A stretch of 12,860 nt of DNA from DASZHA01 sp049644325 (GTDB taxonomy: Bacteria > Chloroflexota > Dormibacteria > DASZGP01). The stretch covers positions 1-12,860 of the forward strand of contig JBARRR010000113.1 of NCBI GenBank assembly GCA_049644325.1, written 5' to 3'. Numbering within the stretch: the stretch's first letter is position 1; the number at the start of each line of letters is the position of its first letter. The notes under the pieces were generated by a model, which ran no database searches, was not told where the DNA came from, and saw only the letters and a program-made list of their open reading frames with translations. Below, in pieces: positions 1 through 6,572 of this stretch. The translations under genes and the position numbers were made by a program.

Positions 1-827
1 GGGCGGATCGACCTGGCCGCGTTGATCGTGCTGAGTGCCATGTCATGGACGGCACGGTTGGCGGCCGCCAGCACGCTGGTTCGGTTGGCCAAACCCATGT
101 CGAGCTGGTCAATCGGAGCACCATCGAGGTCGGTGGCGATGCCACCGGCTTCGCGGAGGATCAGCAGCGGCGCGGCGCAGTCCACCGACCGCAGCGACGG
201 CGCCACGCTGATGCTCAGGGAGCCCGATGCAACCAGGCAGATGTTGAGCGCCGCCGATCCCAGCATTCGCACCTTTTCGGCCTGCCTCATCAGGTCGATC
301 CAGAGGTCCAGGTTCTCCTCGAGGCGGGCGGGCTCGAACTGGGCGATGTTGATGTGGCTGTCGCCCGCGGGGTCGAGGACGCACGGGACACCGTTTAACG
401 TGGTCCCCCCGCCGGCCACCGCCCGGAAATCGTCCCCGGTGACGAGGTTGCGCACCGACGCCTCATGCACCGACCCGAAGGTCCGGTCGCTTGCCGCCGC
501 CAGCGTCAGGCTGAAGTAGGGAATCCCCATCTTGGCGTTGTGGCTGCCGTCGATGGGGTCGACGACGATGACGTCGCCGCCCTCGCCAAAGCTCCTCTCC
601 CCCACCTCCTCGGAGATCAGCTGAAAGTTGCGACCGGCGGCGTGCTCCTCCTCGAGCACCCGGACCACGGCCGCCTCGGCGACGCTGTCGACGTAGACCG
701 TGCCGTCGCCACCCGCGCCGCGGCCCTGGAGGGCGCGCGCCGCCACGGTACCCCAGACGCTCTTGACTGCCGCCTGCACCTCGTCGGCGATGCGGTCAAA
801 GACTTGGAGCCAGGCGCCGTCGGTCAG
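1..827 (-). CDS. Inositol-monophosphatase-family phosphatase (3' end outside window)
   Basis: Mg-dependent phosphatase of the IMPase/FBPase superfamily; the substrate could be myo-inositol phosphate, fructose-1,6-bisphosphate or a related sugar phosphate. About 275 codons lie in the window, close to full family length, so only the extreme C-terminus is missing. Metal-site motifs are visible: a G-D-x-T-x3-D-x3-E stretch near residues 40-51, the acidic pair SEE at 72-74, DPIDGSHN at 90-97 (Ser in place of the usual Thr), and DCAAPLLILREAGG from 216, which matches the WDxAAG-type motif with Val-Asp instead of Trp-Asp. The reading frame has no ATG, GTG or TTG at the expected N-terminus. The first GTG would remove about 16 residues of the first helix. 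A CTG at 827-825 overlaps the TGA of the upstream ACT gene as CTGA and has GGAGG six bases before it, so I take it as the start. Family call is firm; substrate and start are inferred. Confidence 0.88.
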   Translation of the reverse strand, partial: MTDGAWLQVFDRIADEVQAAVKSVWGTVAARALQGRGAGGDGTVYVDSVAEAAVVRVLEEEHAAGRNFQLISEEVGERSFGEGGDVIVVDPIDGSHNAKMGIPYFSLTLAAASDRTFGSVHEASVRNLVTGDDFRAVAGGGTTLNGVPCVLDPAGDSHINIAQFEPARLEENLDLWIDLMRQAEKVRMLGSAALNICLVASGSLSISVAPSLRSVDCAAPLLILREAGGIATDLDGAPIDQLDMGLANRTSVLAAANRAVHDMALSTINAARSIR

Positions 828-1495
828 AACGAGCCTCCGCGGATTTTCTCGATGTCGAGGGCGGCGGTCTTGGCCACCAGCATCACCGCCATCACCCCCG
901 CCTGGGTGGGGTCGGTGACGACAAGGTCGGCCTCCTTGCGCACCGACCCCGGCATGTTGAGGGTGACCACCGTGATGCCCCGCGACTTAACCTCCCGGAC
1001 CGCGTCGCTGATCTCGCCGCCCATAAGGCTGCCCGCCAGGACCAGCGCCTCGACCCGCGGCAGGCGGCCGGTGGCCCGGACCGCCTCGGCGATCTCGTGC
1101 TCGCCCACCAGCGGGATGGTGTCCACCGAGATCCGCTGGCCGCGGATGTTGTGCCGGTCGGCCTCGCTGACCGCGCCGCTGACAACGCTCGCCACCTGGG
1201 CGCCGCCGCCAATGACGATCACGCGCTGCCCGAATACCTTCTGCATCGTCGGCTCGGCGACCACCTCCACAACCTCGTCCAGGTCGCCGAGGGCCTTGGC
1301 CAGCGCGTCGGCGTCGGCGACATCCTCGAACTCGAAGAGGATCCGGGCGCGACCCTTGTGACGGTCGAAGATGTCGACGTAGGCGATGTTGGCGCCATGC
1401 TCCTTGACCACGCGCGTGAGGTTGGCCAGGGTCCCAGGACGATCCTCGGCGACGATGGTCAGCGCCAGCCCCGGCGCTTTCCGATCCCCTACCAC
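824..1495 (-). CDS. ACT-domain protein with DUF5612-like C-terminal domain
   Basis: A 223-residue cytoplasmic protein. Residues about 10-80 form an ACT domain (typical opening ALTIVAEDRPGTLANL, then HGANIAYVDI), a small-ligand sensor usually binding amino acids. Residues about 88-223 form an alpha/beta half with a glycine-rich loop VIGGGAQ (94-100), SEADRHNIRG (110-119), VDTIPLVGE (124-132) and LAGSLMGGEI (153-162). I associate this arrangement with proteins annotated DUF5612, known to me mainly from methanogenic archaea; that recall is not a database result. The GTG at 1495-1493 overlaps the end of the upstream membrane-protein gene by seven bases and starts just before the ACT fold. A longer reading frame runs up to an ATG at 1549 but would overlap the upstream gene further and add unconserved residues. 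The neighbouring phosphatase, joined by a CTGA overlap, suggests a ligand-controlled partner role, which is speculative. Confidence 0.85.
   Translation of the reverse strand: MVGDRKAPGLALTIVAEDRPGTLANLTRVVKEHGANIAYVDIFDRHKGRARILFEFEDVADADALAKALGDLDEVVEVVAEPTMQKVFGQRVIVIGGGAQVASVVSGAVSEADRHNIRGQRISVDTIPLVGEHEIAEAVRATGRLPRVEALVLAGSLMGGEISDAVREVKSRGITVVTLNMPGSVRKEADLVVTDPTQAGVMAVMLVAKTAALDIEKIRGGSF
834..838 (-). promoter_or_regulatory. Shine-Dalgarno GGAGG supporting a CTG start
   Basis: The minus strand reads GGAGG followed by a six-base spacer and then CTGA, where CTG would open the phosphatase gene and TGA closes the ACT-domain gene. The motif lies inside the last codons of the upstream gene. 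Its spacing is what one expects of a functional ribosome binding site, and no canonical start codon lies nearby in that frame. Confidence 0.6.
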
Positions 1496-1827
1496 TCGTA
1501 GATGGCGATCTTGTTCAGCGCCGTGGCGATGATGGTGAAGACCGCCCAACCCAGGGCTGCCTGCCAGAAGGGAACGTGGATGCCGACCACCAGGGCGGCT
1601 ACGTAGAACAGCAGCAGGTTGATCAGCAGCCCGAAGATCGACATCACCAGGATGCTGGTGCCGAGTGTGCTGAGGATCACCACCGGGCGGATGAAGGCGT
1701 TGACCACCGCCATGATCACGGTCATGCCGACGGCGGTGACGATGGCTTCGAAGCCGGTCACGTTCCAGACCACCAGGAACACGGTCAGGAGGGCGACGAA
1801 GTTGATCACCAGACGGACTAGGAACAC
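1489..1827 (-). CDS. Small four-helix membrane protein, phage holin 4_2 (YvlD-like) family
   Basis: A 112-residue very hydrophobic protein with about four membrane helices (roughly 3-22, 28-48, 53-75 and 83-106). The segment VVNAFIRPVVILSTLG between helices two and three is the conserved signature of the Mycobacterial 4 TMS holin/YvlD family (Pfam Phage_holin_4_2). Despite the name, most members are chromosomal membrane proteins of unknown role, and nothing phage-like surrounds this one. The start is GTG at 1827 with AGGTGA seven bases upstream. Its stop lies inside the start region of the ACT-domain gene, so the two are probably translationally coupled. Confidence 0.85.
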   Translation of the reverse strand: MFLVRLVINFVALLTVFLVVWNVTGFEAIVTAVGMTVIMAVVNAFIRPVVILSTLGTSILVMSIFGLLINLLLFYVAALVVGIHVPFWQAALGWAVFTIIATALNKIAIYEW

Positions 1828-1841
1828 TGCCGATTCACCTT

Positions 1842-1855
1842 CGAGCCGCGGCTCG
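1842..1855. repeat. Perfect 14-base palindrome in intergenic gap
   Basis: CGAGCCGCGGCTCG is its own reverse complement. It fills the middle of the 30-base gap between the GT-C-like gene and the holin-family gene, just upstream of the latter's ribosome binding site. It could be an operator, a short mRNA hairpin or an RNA-processing site. There is no T-run after it, so it is unlikely to be an intrinsic terminator. Confidence 0.5.
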
Positions 1856-1857
1856 CC

Positions 1858-3933
1858 TTAGCTGATCTTGAAAACCTGGTACTCCCCGGTGGGCGATTGA
1901 TAGACCATCGGGAACTGGTTTTGATAGTAAGGGACGTTGGCGCGGATCTCGGGGCCCTGTTCCTGGGGACCGATGACAACGTAGCTGACCCCGTACTGCT
2001 TCAGCAGCGCGGCGCTGCGGTCGTCGCCCCGGTACATTGACACCACGTCCTCCTGGCGCTGCACGGGTTGGGACAGCCCCCACGTCCAGAGCCACCCGGG
2101 ATAGCCCATCACCTCGGCGCGACGGCTCATGGTGAGAATCGGGTGGTCGTTCTTCCAGCCGGTGAGAAAGATGGTGTCCTGGGGCGTGTCATTCCTGGCC
2201 CACGCGGCCACCGCCAGCTCGTCGTTGTCGAGGAGCCGGAAGCTGACATTGGCCAGGTCCTTCTGGCTGGCGCGGTTGACATCGAGGAAGCCGGAGAAGG
2301 TGGTCGCCGCCAGCAGGCCCACGGCCAGCAGCGCGAAGGCCGGGCCGCGCCTGAAGAGCTGGAACAGCACCAGCCCGGCCAGCATCGACGCCAGGATCGC
2401 CCACCACACGAACCACTTGGTGTTGTCCCAGTCCCAGGGCTGCAGGATCACGAAGTTCGGCAGCAGGAAGAGGATCCATGCCGGCAGCAGGAAGCGCCGC
2501 AGCTCTGCCTTTCCCCAGGTGCGGGCGTAGAGGCTGAACAGCGCCAGCGGAATCAGCAGCGCGGTGTTGAGCAGCCAGAAGACCACCGGCGTGAGCCGGT
2601 ACTCGGTGCTGGGCGGGGTCAGCAGGCTCGACAGCGGCCCCGACTGGTATAGGCCCTGCGGCAGCGACCAGCCCGAGAGCCAGCCCGGCTCCAGTGTCAG
2701 GAACTGGGGGTGGTAGCCGGCGGGCGGCAGGATCAGGAAAACCTGGGGCACGCCCAGGGCCAGCGCCGGCGCGAAGAATGCCGCCCAGTGCCTTGGTGGC
2801 AGCTTGAGCGAGCCCTCGCGGCCGAAGGCCCGTAGCACCGTCGGCCAGGCCACGTCGATGGCGCAGATGCCACCGACGACCAGCATCAGGTCGAAGTAGG
2901 TGCTGGCGTGGAAGAGCGGCGTCAAGCCGAGGACGACGCCCGCGATCACCATCTCGCGGAGGCTGCGCTGGCTGCGGCCGTACCAGAGGACCGACAGCGC
3001 GAACAGCCCCAGCGAGAACCCGAACAGCGTCGTCCGCTGCGGGACCAGGTAGGCGAGGATGGGGGTGAGCCACTGGTAGCCGACCTTTCGGTCGAGGGTG
3101 TACTCGTAGGACCCGGTGCTCCGGGCAATCGAGGGGTGGAGGACCTGGTTGCCGAAGTCCCCGAGCCAGGCCAGCACTCCTGCGCTTGAGGGATGGATCT
3201 CGCCGAAGAGCAGCAGGAAGCCGAGGCCGCCGCTGAGGAAGAACACCATGGTGCCGAGCATCGCCGCCCAGTTGCTGCCGGTGAAGCGGGCCGCGGTGCT
3301 AAAGAAGATCACCACCAGGGCCAGCGACATGATGGCGCTGGCCAGGGGAAGCGAGGCGGGCAGGTCGAGGCCGAGGTGCAGCAGCATCCCCGAAAAGAGG
3401 TCCGGCAGGAAGGGGTAGGTCAGCTTGACGCCGGTGAAGAAGGGGTTCTGCGGCGGCAGCAGGTCGCGCGCCTGGGAGAGGTAGCCGGCCATGCTCAAGT
3501 GGGTGCACCAGTCGCCCCAGATGTTCACGTACCCAGCCCAGAGGCCGTCCGGCCTCATCTCCAGCGCGTGCAGGTAGAAGGGGACGAAGAACAGCCCCGC
3601 CGGCACCAGCACCAGCAGCAGGGGCAGCGCCTGGAAGCGGCGCCAGCGCCGCGCCATCGCCATCGCCTCGCCTCGCAGCGGCTCCCGCCACTCTGTGAAG
3701 CGCAGGCAGGCGGCCACCACCGCGACCATCAGCACCGCGCCCGCCAGCACCATCCACCCCGACATCCCGAAGGGGATCGCGATCAGCCAGGTCAGCATCG
3801 CCGCGGTAGAGAGCCCGAGCGCGATACCCATGGCCAGGCGACCCTCCAGCTGCCACGGCATCCGGCTGACAAACGTCAGGGCGAACCCGGTCAGCGCCGC
3901 CAGCGACAGGTAGCCGACCAGGACCAGGGTCAT
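1858..3933 (-). CDS. Polytopic membrane protein, probable GT-C-type glycosyltransferase
   Basis: A 691-residue protein with about a dozen hydrophobic segments through residue 550 and a soluble C-terminal domain from about 565 to 691, a layout typical of lipid-linked-sugar-dependent GT-C transferases. The first large extracytoplasmic loop holds NIWGDWCTHL (137-146) and LTYPFLPDLFSG (171-182), where the acidic residue after the first helices is the usual catalytic position. Later landmarks are LVPQRTTLFGFSLG, QPWDWDNTKWFVWW (around 500) and GYPGWLWTWG (610-619). I do not recognise a named family. Sugar, lipid donor and acceptor are unknown. The ATG start overlaps the TGA of the upstream mannosyltransferase as ATGA, so both are likely made together and may act on the same cell-envelope glycan. 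Alternative: a membrane protein with a GT-C-like scaffold but another function. Confidence 0.75.
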   Translation of the reverse strand: MTLVLVGYLSLAALTGFALTFVSRMPWQLEGRLAMGIALGLSTAAMLTWLIAIPFGMSGWMVLAGAVLMVAVVAACLRFTEWREPLRGEAMAMARRWRRFQALPLLLVLVPAGLFFVPFYLHALEMRPDGLWAGYVNIWGDWCTHLSMAGYLSQARDLLPPQNPFFTGVKLTYPFLPDLFSGMLLHLGLDLPASLPLASAIMSLALVVIFFSTAARFTGSNWAAMLGTMVFFLSGGLGFLLLFGEIHPSSAGVLAWLGDFGNQVLHPSIARSTGSYEYTLDRKVGYQWLTPILAYLVPQRTTLFGFSLGLFALSVLWYGRSQRSLREMVIAGVVLGLTPLFHASTYFDLMLVVGGICAIDVAWPTVLRAFGREGSLKLPPRHWAAFFAPALALGVPQVFLILPPAGYHPQFLTLEPGWLSGWSLPQGLYQSGPLSSLLTPPSTEYRLTPVVFWLLNTALLIPLALFSLYARTWGKAELRRFLLPAWILFLLPNFVILQPWDWDNTKWFVWWAILASMLAGLVLFQLFRRGPAFALLAVGLLAATTFSGFLDVNRASQKDLANVSFRLLDNDELAVAAWARNDTPQDTIFLTGWKNDHPILTMSRRAEVMGYPGWLWTWGLSQPVQRQEDVVSMYRGDDRSAALLKQYGVSYVVIGPQEQGPEIRANVPYYQNQFPMVYQSPTGEYQVFKIS

Positions 3934-5801
3934 ATCCAGGAGATCTTGGTGCCGTCCGGGTCGAGGAGCGGGATCTTGAGCGGGTCGGGGACCTGGAACC
4001 AGATGCGCTGGGTCCAGCTGTCCCCCGTGATCGGCAGGGCCGCCCAGAGCGGGTAGAAGTAGATGAAGGTGACCAGCACCAATCCAAGGTACGCCGCGGC
4101 GATGTGAGTGCCGTTGAGCCGAGGTAGCGCCAGCGACCCCAAGTCAAAGCGCAGGACCCAGGAGCGCATGCGGTTGAGGGTGAAGGCGACGGCCAGGATC
4201 ATGAACGGCAGGCCACCGAACATGTGATAGAGGAAGAGGACGCGCGTGACCCGCACGAACGGCAGCCAGGCGGCCGCGAGGGCGAACACGATCAGCGCCG
4301 CCTTCCAGTTGCGCTCCTTGATGGCGACCACGATGCAGAAGGCCACACACGGGATCGCGAACCACCAGATCACGGGGTTGCCGAGGTTGAAGACCTCCGC
4401 CCGGAGGGTGCAGTTGGGCGCCGTGACGCCGCCGTTCACGACCGGCCCCTGCGATGGGCACACGCTGGCGGTGCCGAGCCCGTCCTGGTAGTAGTAGGCC
4501 ACCGGGCGTAGCAGCAGCGGCCAGCTGAACCACTTCGACCCGTAAGGGTGCGTCGCGGTCAGCTTGGCGTGGTAGTCGTATGCCCACTGGTCGTGGACGA
4601 CGATCTGATGGATGTACCGACCGAGGTCCAGCCCGGTTGGCACCCAGACCCGCACCGGCCCCGCGGTCAAGGGCGTGAGCTTGAGAGCCGGCCCCGGGCC
4701 CAGGTTCTGGGGCGTGCAGAGCTGAGGCAGCTCGACCCCATTCGACACCACCGAGCATTGGGGGATGCTGTTGTAGCGGAACCAGCTGACGACATAGATC
4801 AGCGCCGGCATCGCGATCAAAACCAGCACGTAGAAGATGGGGCGCGCCAGCCAGTCCCGGGCGCCGACGATGGGCGGGCTGTCGTCCACGACCGGCTCCC
4901 CCGCCGACCGCGCCGCTGCCATGCGCCGCAGCCGCAGCTGCCGCACGGCCCACCCGCCGACAAGGAACACCATGATCGTCCCCAGCGCCGCCAGCGTGGT
5001 CCACTTGGCCGCCGCCGCCAGCCCGATCGCGCCGCCGAGGAGGAGCAGCGTGCGCCACCACGCCTTGTCGGTCTTAGCCTCGCGGTGCACCAGGAAGAGC
5101 CAGTAGGTGAGCAGCAGCAGGAACTCGGCGACCATGTCGATCATGGCGATCCGCGACTGGACGAAGAACATGCCGTCGAAGCAGACCATCAGTGCGGCGG
5201 CGAGGGCAAAGAAACGGCTGGGCCATAAGCGCAGGGCCAGCAGGTACATGAGGGGCACCGCCAGGGTGCCGAAGAAGAGGCTTGTCAGCCGCCAACCCCA
5301 GGTTCCAAAACCGGGCAGGGTGCCATCGGCGACGCAGGTGTTGTCCTGTTCTTGACCGTTGGCGTCGAGGGTGACCTCGTGTTTGTAGCCCTGGTCGTAG
5401 TGCATCCAGAGGCCGCCGAGGACCATCCCGCCGGCGATGGCCAGCTTGGCCAGCGGCGGCTCAGGGTCGTAGTAATCCTTGCCGACGAGGTCCTTGCAGG
5501 CGTCCTGGGCGAAGTAGACCTCGTCGAAGATGTAGCCGTTGGGCGCCTGGAAGGGATGGCCCAGGCCCCAGGCTCGAACCGGCGGCCATGAGGTCGGGTT
5601 GGTGACGAAGTCGGGGAAGATCGGGCTCAGGATTCGCAGCAGGAAGGCGACCACCACCAGGCCCACCAGCAGCTTCAGGTCCAGCCGGTTGAGTCGGGCG
5701 CTGGCGGGGCGCGGCGCCTCAGCCGCCGCGGCCGTCACGGCGTCACCGCCGGCCTTTCTTGCGGCGCCTACGCCGGCCACCTCCACCTCCATCGCCGTCA
5801 T
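3930..5801 (-). CDS. Dolichyl/polyprenyl-phosphate-mannose protein mannosyltransferase (PMT, GT39)
   Basis: Integral-membrane enzyme that transfers mannose from polyprenol-phosphate-mannose to Ser/Thr of secreted proteins on the outer face of the membrane. At 623 residues it has the usual bacterial PMT length. After the first helix (about 43-60) comes the catalytic loop with FDEVYFAQDA (92-101) and EPPLAKLAIAGG (114-125); then CFDGMFFVQSRIAMIDM, a typical PMT helix motif; the C-terminal half carries the PMT_4TMC region. Extracytoplasmic loops include a roughly 30-residue insertion after WMHYDQGY and several cysteine pairs that could be disulfides. The start is uncertain: ATG at 5801 (chosen) or 5792, or GTG at 5738 just after the upstream stop. 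An ATG at 5948 would run deep into the upstream gene and is unlikely. It is joined to the downstream GT-C gene by ATGA. Confidence 0.92.
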   Translation of the reverse strand: MTAMEVEVAGVGAARKAGGDAVTAAAAEAPRPASARLNRLDLKLLVGLVVVAFLLRILSPIFPDFVTNPTSWPPVRAWGLGHPFQAPNGYIFDEVYFAQDACKDLVGKDYYDPEPPLAKLAIAGGMVLGGLWMHYDQGYKHEVTLDANGQEQDNTCVADGTLPGFGTWGWRLTSLFFGTLAVPLMYLLALRLWPSRFFALAAALMVCFDGMFFVQSRIAMIDMVAEFLLLLTYWLFLVHREAKTDKAWWRTLLLLGGAIGLAAAAKWTTLAALGTIMVFLVGGWAVRQLRLRRMAAARSAGEPVVDDSPPIVGARDWLARPIFYVLVLIAMPALIYVVSWFRYNSIPQCSVVSNGVELPQLCTPQNLGPGPALKLTPLTAGPVRVWVPTGLDLGRYIHQIVVHDQWAYDYHAKLTATHPYGSKWFSWPLLLRPVAYYYQDGLGTASVCPSQGPVVNGGVTAPNCTLRAEVFNLGNPVIWWFAIPCVAFCIVVAIKERNWKAALIVFALAAAWLPFVRVTRVLFLYHMFGGLPFMILAVAFTLNRMRSWVLRFDLGSLALPRLNGTHIAAAYLGLVLVTFIYFYPLWAALPITGDSWTQRIWFQVPDPLKIPLLDPDGTKISWI

Positions 5802-6390
5802 CCCCCGCGCTCGCGCGCCGCGACCCCAGCCGCGACCGCACCGCCGCGAAGGCGTTGTCAGTCTCGGTGATGGGCAGCACCAGCTCGCGATCCAGAACCA
5901 TCCGGGGACCGAGCTTGCGGCGGATGATGGCGGGCAGGTTGTCGTCATCGCGGATGCGGATGCACAGCGCGCGGGTGTCGCCCAGGTTCTTCACCGCACG
6001 GGTGCGCATCCGGGAGCGCTCGGGCCGGTCAAAAATCCTGTCGATGCTGTCGATCCGCGCCTTCTCGATCTCCGTGTACGGCACCTTCACCGTGCGATAG
6101 GCCATCCGGACGCCGACGCCGTCATCGTCGACCACCGAATAGGTGAAGCGTCCATACAACCAGAGGGCTATGAAAACGAAGATTGGAAAGAGGCTGTAGA
6201 GGGCCCAGGGCGTGAGGCGGGGCCAGGCGAAGTTGTGGGTGTAGACGTCGCCCAAACCGACGCCGAGATAGGCGAAGAAGATGCCTCCCAGCAGCAGCCG
6301 CGTGTCCTTCAGGTTCTGGCGCGCGTAGAGGAGATAGTGCTTGTGGCCCGGCACAGATGGCGTCGCGGGTACGTGTTGGGGTGCCGGCAC
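5743..6390 (-). CDS. Two-helix membrane protein with PH-like cytoplasmic domain, basic tail
   Basis: A 215-residue protein. Two hydrophobic helices (about 32-48 and 60-81) are followed by a beta-rich region of about 100 residues beginning RFTYSVVDDDGVGVRMAYRTVKVPYTEIEKA, which resembles bacterial PH (bPH2/DUF304-type) domains that follow a membrane hairpin. The tail is a glycine run followed by RRRRRKKGRR, probably able to bind phospholipid or nucleic acid. No enzyme motif is seen. The start is GTG at 6390; there is no ribosome binding site, but a TACAAT box lies seven bases upstream, so the message is probably leaderless. A second in-frame GTG lies 12 codons in. It is the first gene of the run that leads into the mannosyltransferase and overlaps it by up to 59 bases. 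Domain assignment is tentative. Confidence 0.75.
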   Translation of the reverse strand: MPAPQHVPATPSVPGHKHYLLYARQNLKDTRLLLGGIFFAYLGVGLGDVYTHNFAWPRLTPWALYSLFPIFVFIALWLYGRFTYSVVDDDGVGVRMAYRTVKVPYTEIEKARIDSIDRIFDRPERSRMRTRAVKNLGDTRALCIRIRDDDNLPAIIRRKLGPRMVLDRELVLPITETDNAFAAVRSRLGSRRASAGDDGDGGGGGRRRRRKKGRR

Positions 6391-6397
6391 AGCCGCA

Positions 6398-6403
6398 ATT
6401 GTA
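6398..6403 (-). promoter_or_regulatory. -10 box (TACAAT) of a probable leaderless promoter
   Basis: The minus strand reads TACAAT, seven bases (TGCGGCT), then the GTG start at 6390. This matches the TANNNT -10 consensus at the distance that puts the transcription start on or next to the start codon. There is no ribosome binding site. No convincing -35 hexamer is visible 16-18 bases upstream, which is common for leaderless promoters in high-GC bacteria. Confidence 0.6.
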
Positions 6404-6449
6404 TTGGAGGCTCAGTTCGCGGTCCGCGCCTCACATCTCTGTACAAATA

Positions 6450-6479
6450 GAAAAGCCCGAGGGGGGTCTCGGGCTTTTC
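6450..6479 (-). terminator. Intrinsic terminator after the glpK run
   Basis: A perfect 12-base-pair stem (GAAAAGCCCGAG pairing with CTCGGGCTTTTC) closes a six-base loop. In the minus direction the stem ends in CTTTTC followed by TATTTGT, a good U-rich tail. It lies about 94 bases after the glycerol kinase stop and about 60 bases before the next minus-strand start, so it separates the two runs. The remainder of the 182-base gap (6391-6572) holds only the promoter described at 6398; I see no RNA gene or riboswitch in it. Confidence 0.88.
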
Positions 6480-6572
6480 AAAGGAAGGGATTGAGTAGGG
6501 CTCGGCTGTGAATCCCATTATTGGTAAGGCCCGACTTGACGTGGTGAAGGATCAGTTAAGAAGCGTAAGAAG

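Noticed and set aside
465..1361. Long plus-strand open frame of 298 codons
   Set aside because: Antisense to the phosphatase and ACT genes, low-complexity composition with no recognisable domain; a GC-rich shadow.
1489..1827. Prophage remnant suggested by the holin family name
   Set aside because: The family is mostly chromosomal membrane proteins of unknown role; no other phage gene or attachment site is seen.
3193..4056. Plus-strand 287-codon open frame rich in Gln, Arg and His
   Set aside because: Lies opposite the GT-C-like gene; its composition is what one expects from reading a GC-rich membrane-protein gene backwards.
5802..5948. Extension of the PMT gene to an ATG at 5948
   Set aside because: Adds a low-complexity Arg/Pro/Ser stretch overlapping the PH-like gene by over 200 bases, without similarity to PMT N-termini.
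6309..6518. Minus-strand 69-codon frame spanning the terminator, as a possible leader peptide
   Set aside because: No ribosome binding site, runs through the terminator hairpin and into the next gene; no repeated amino-acid codons of an attenuator.
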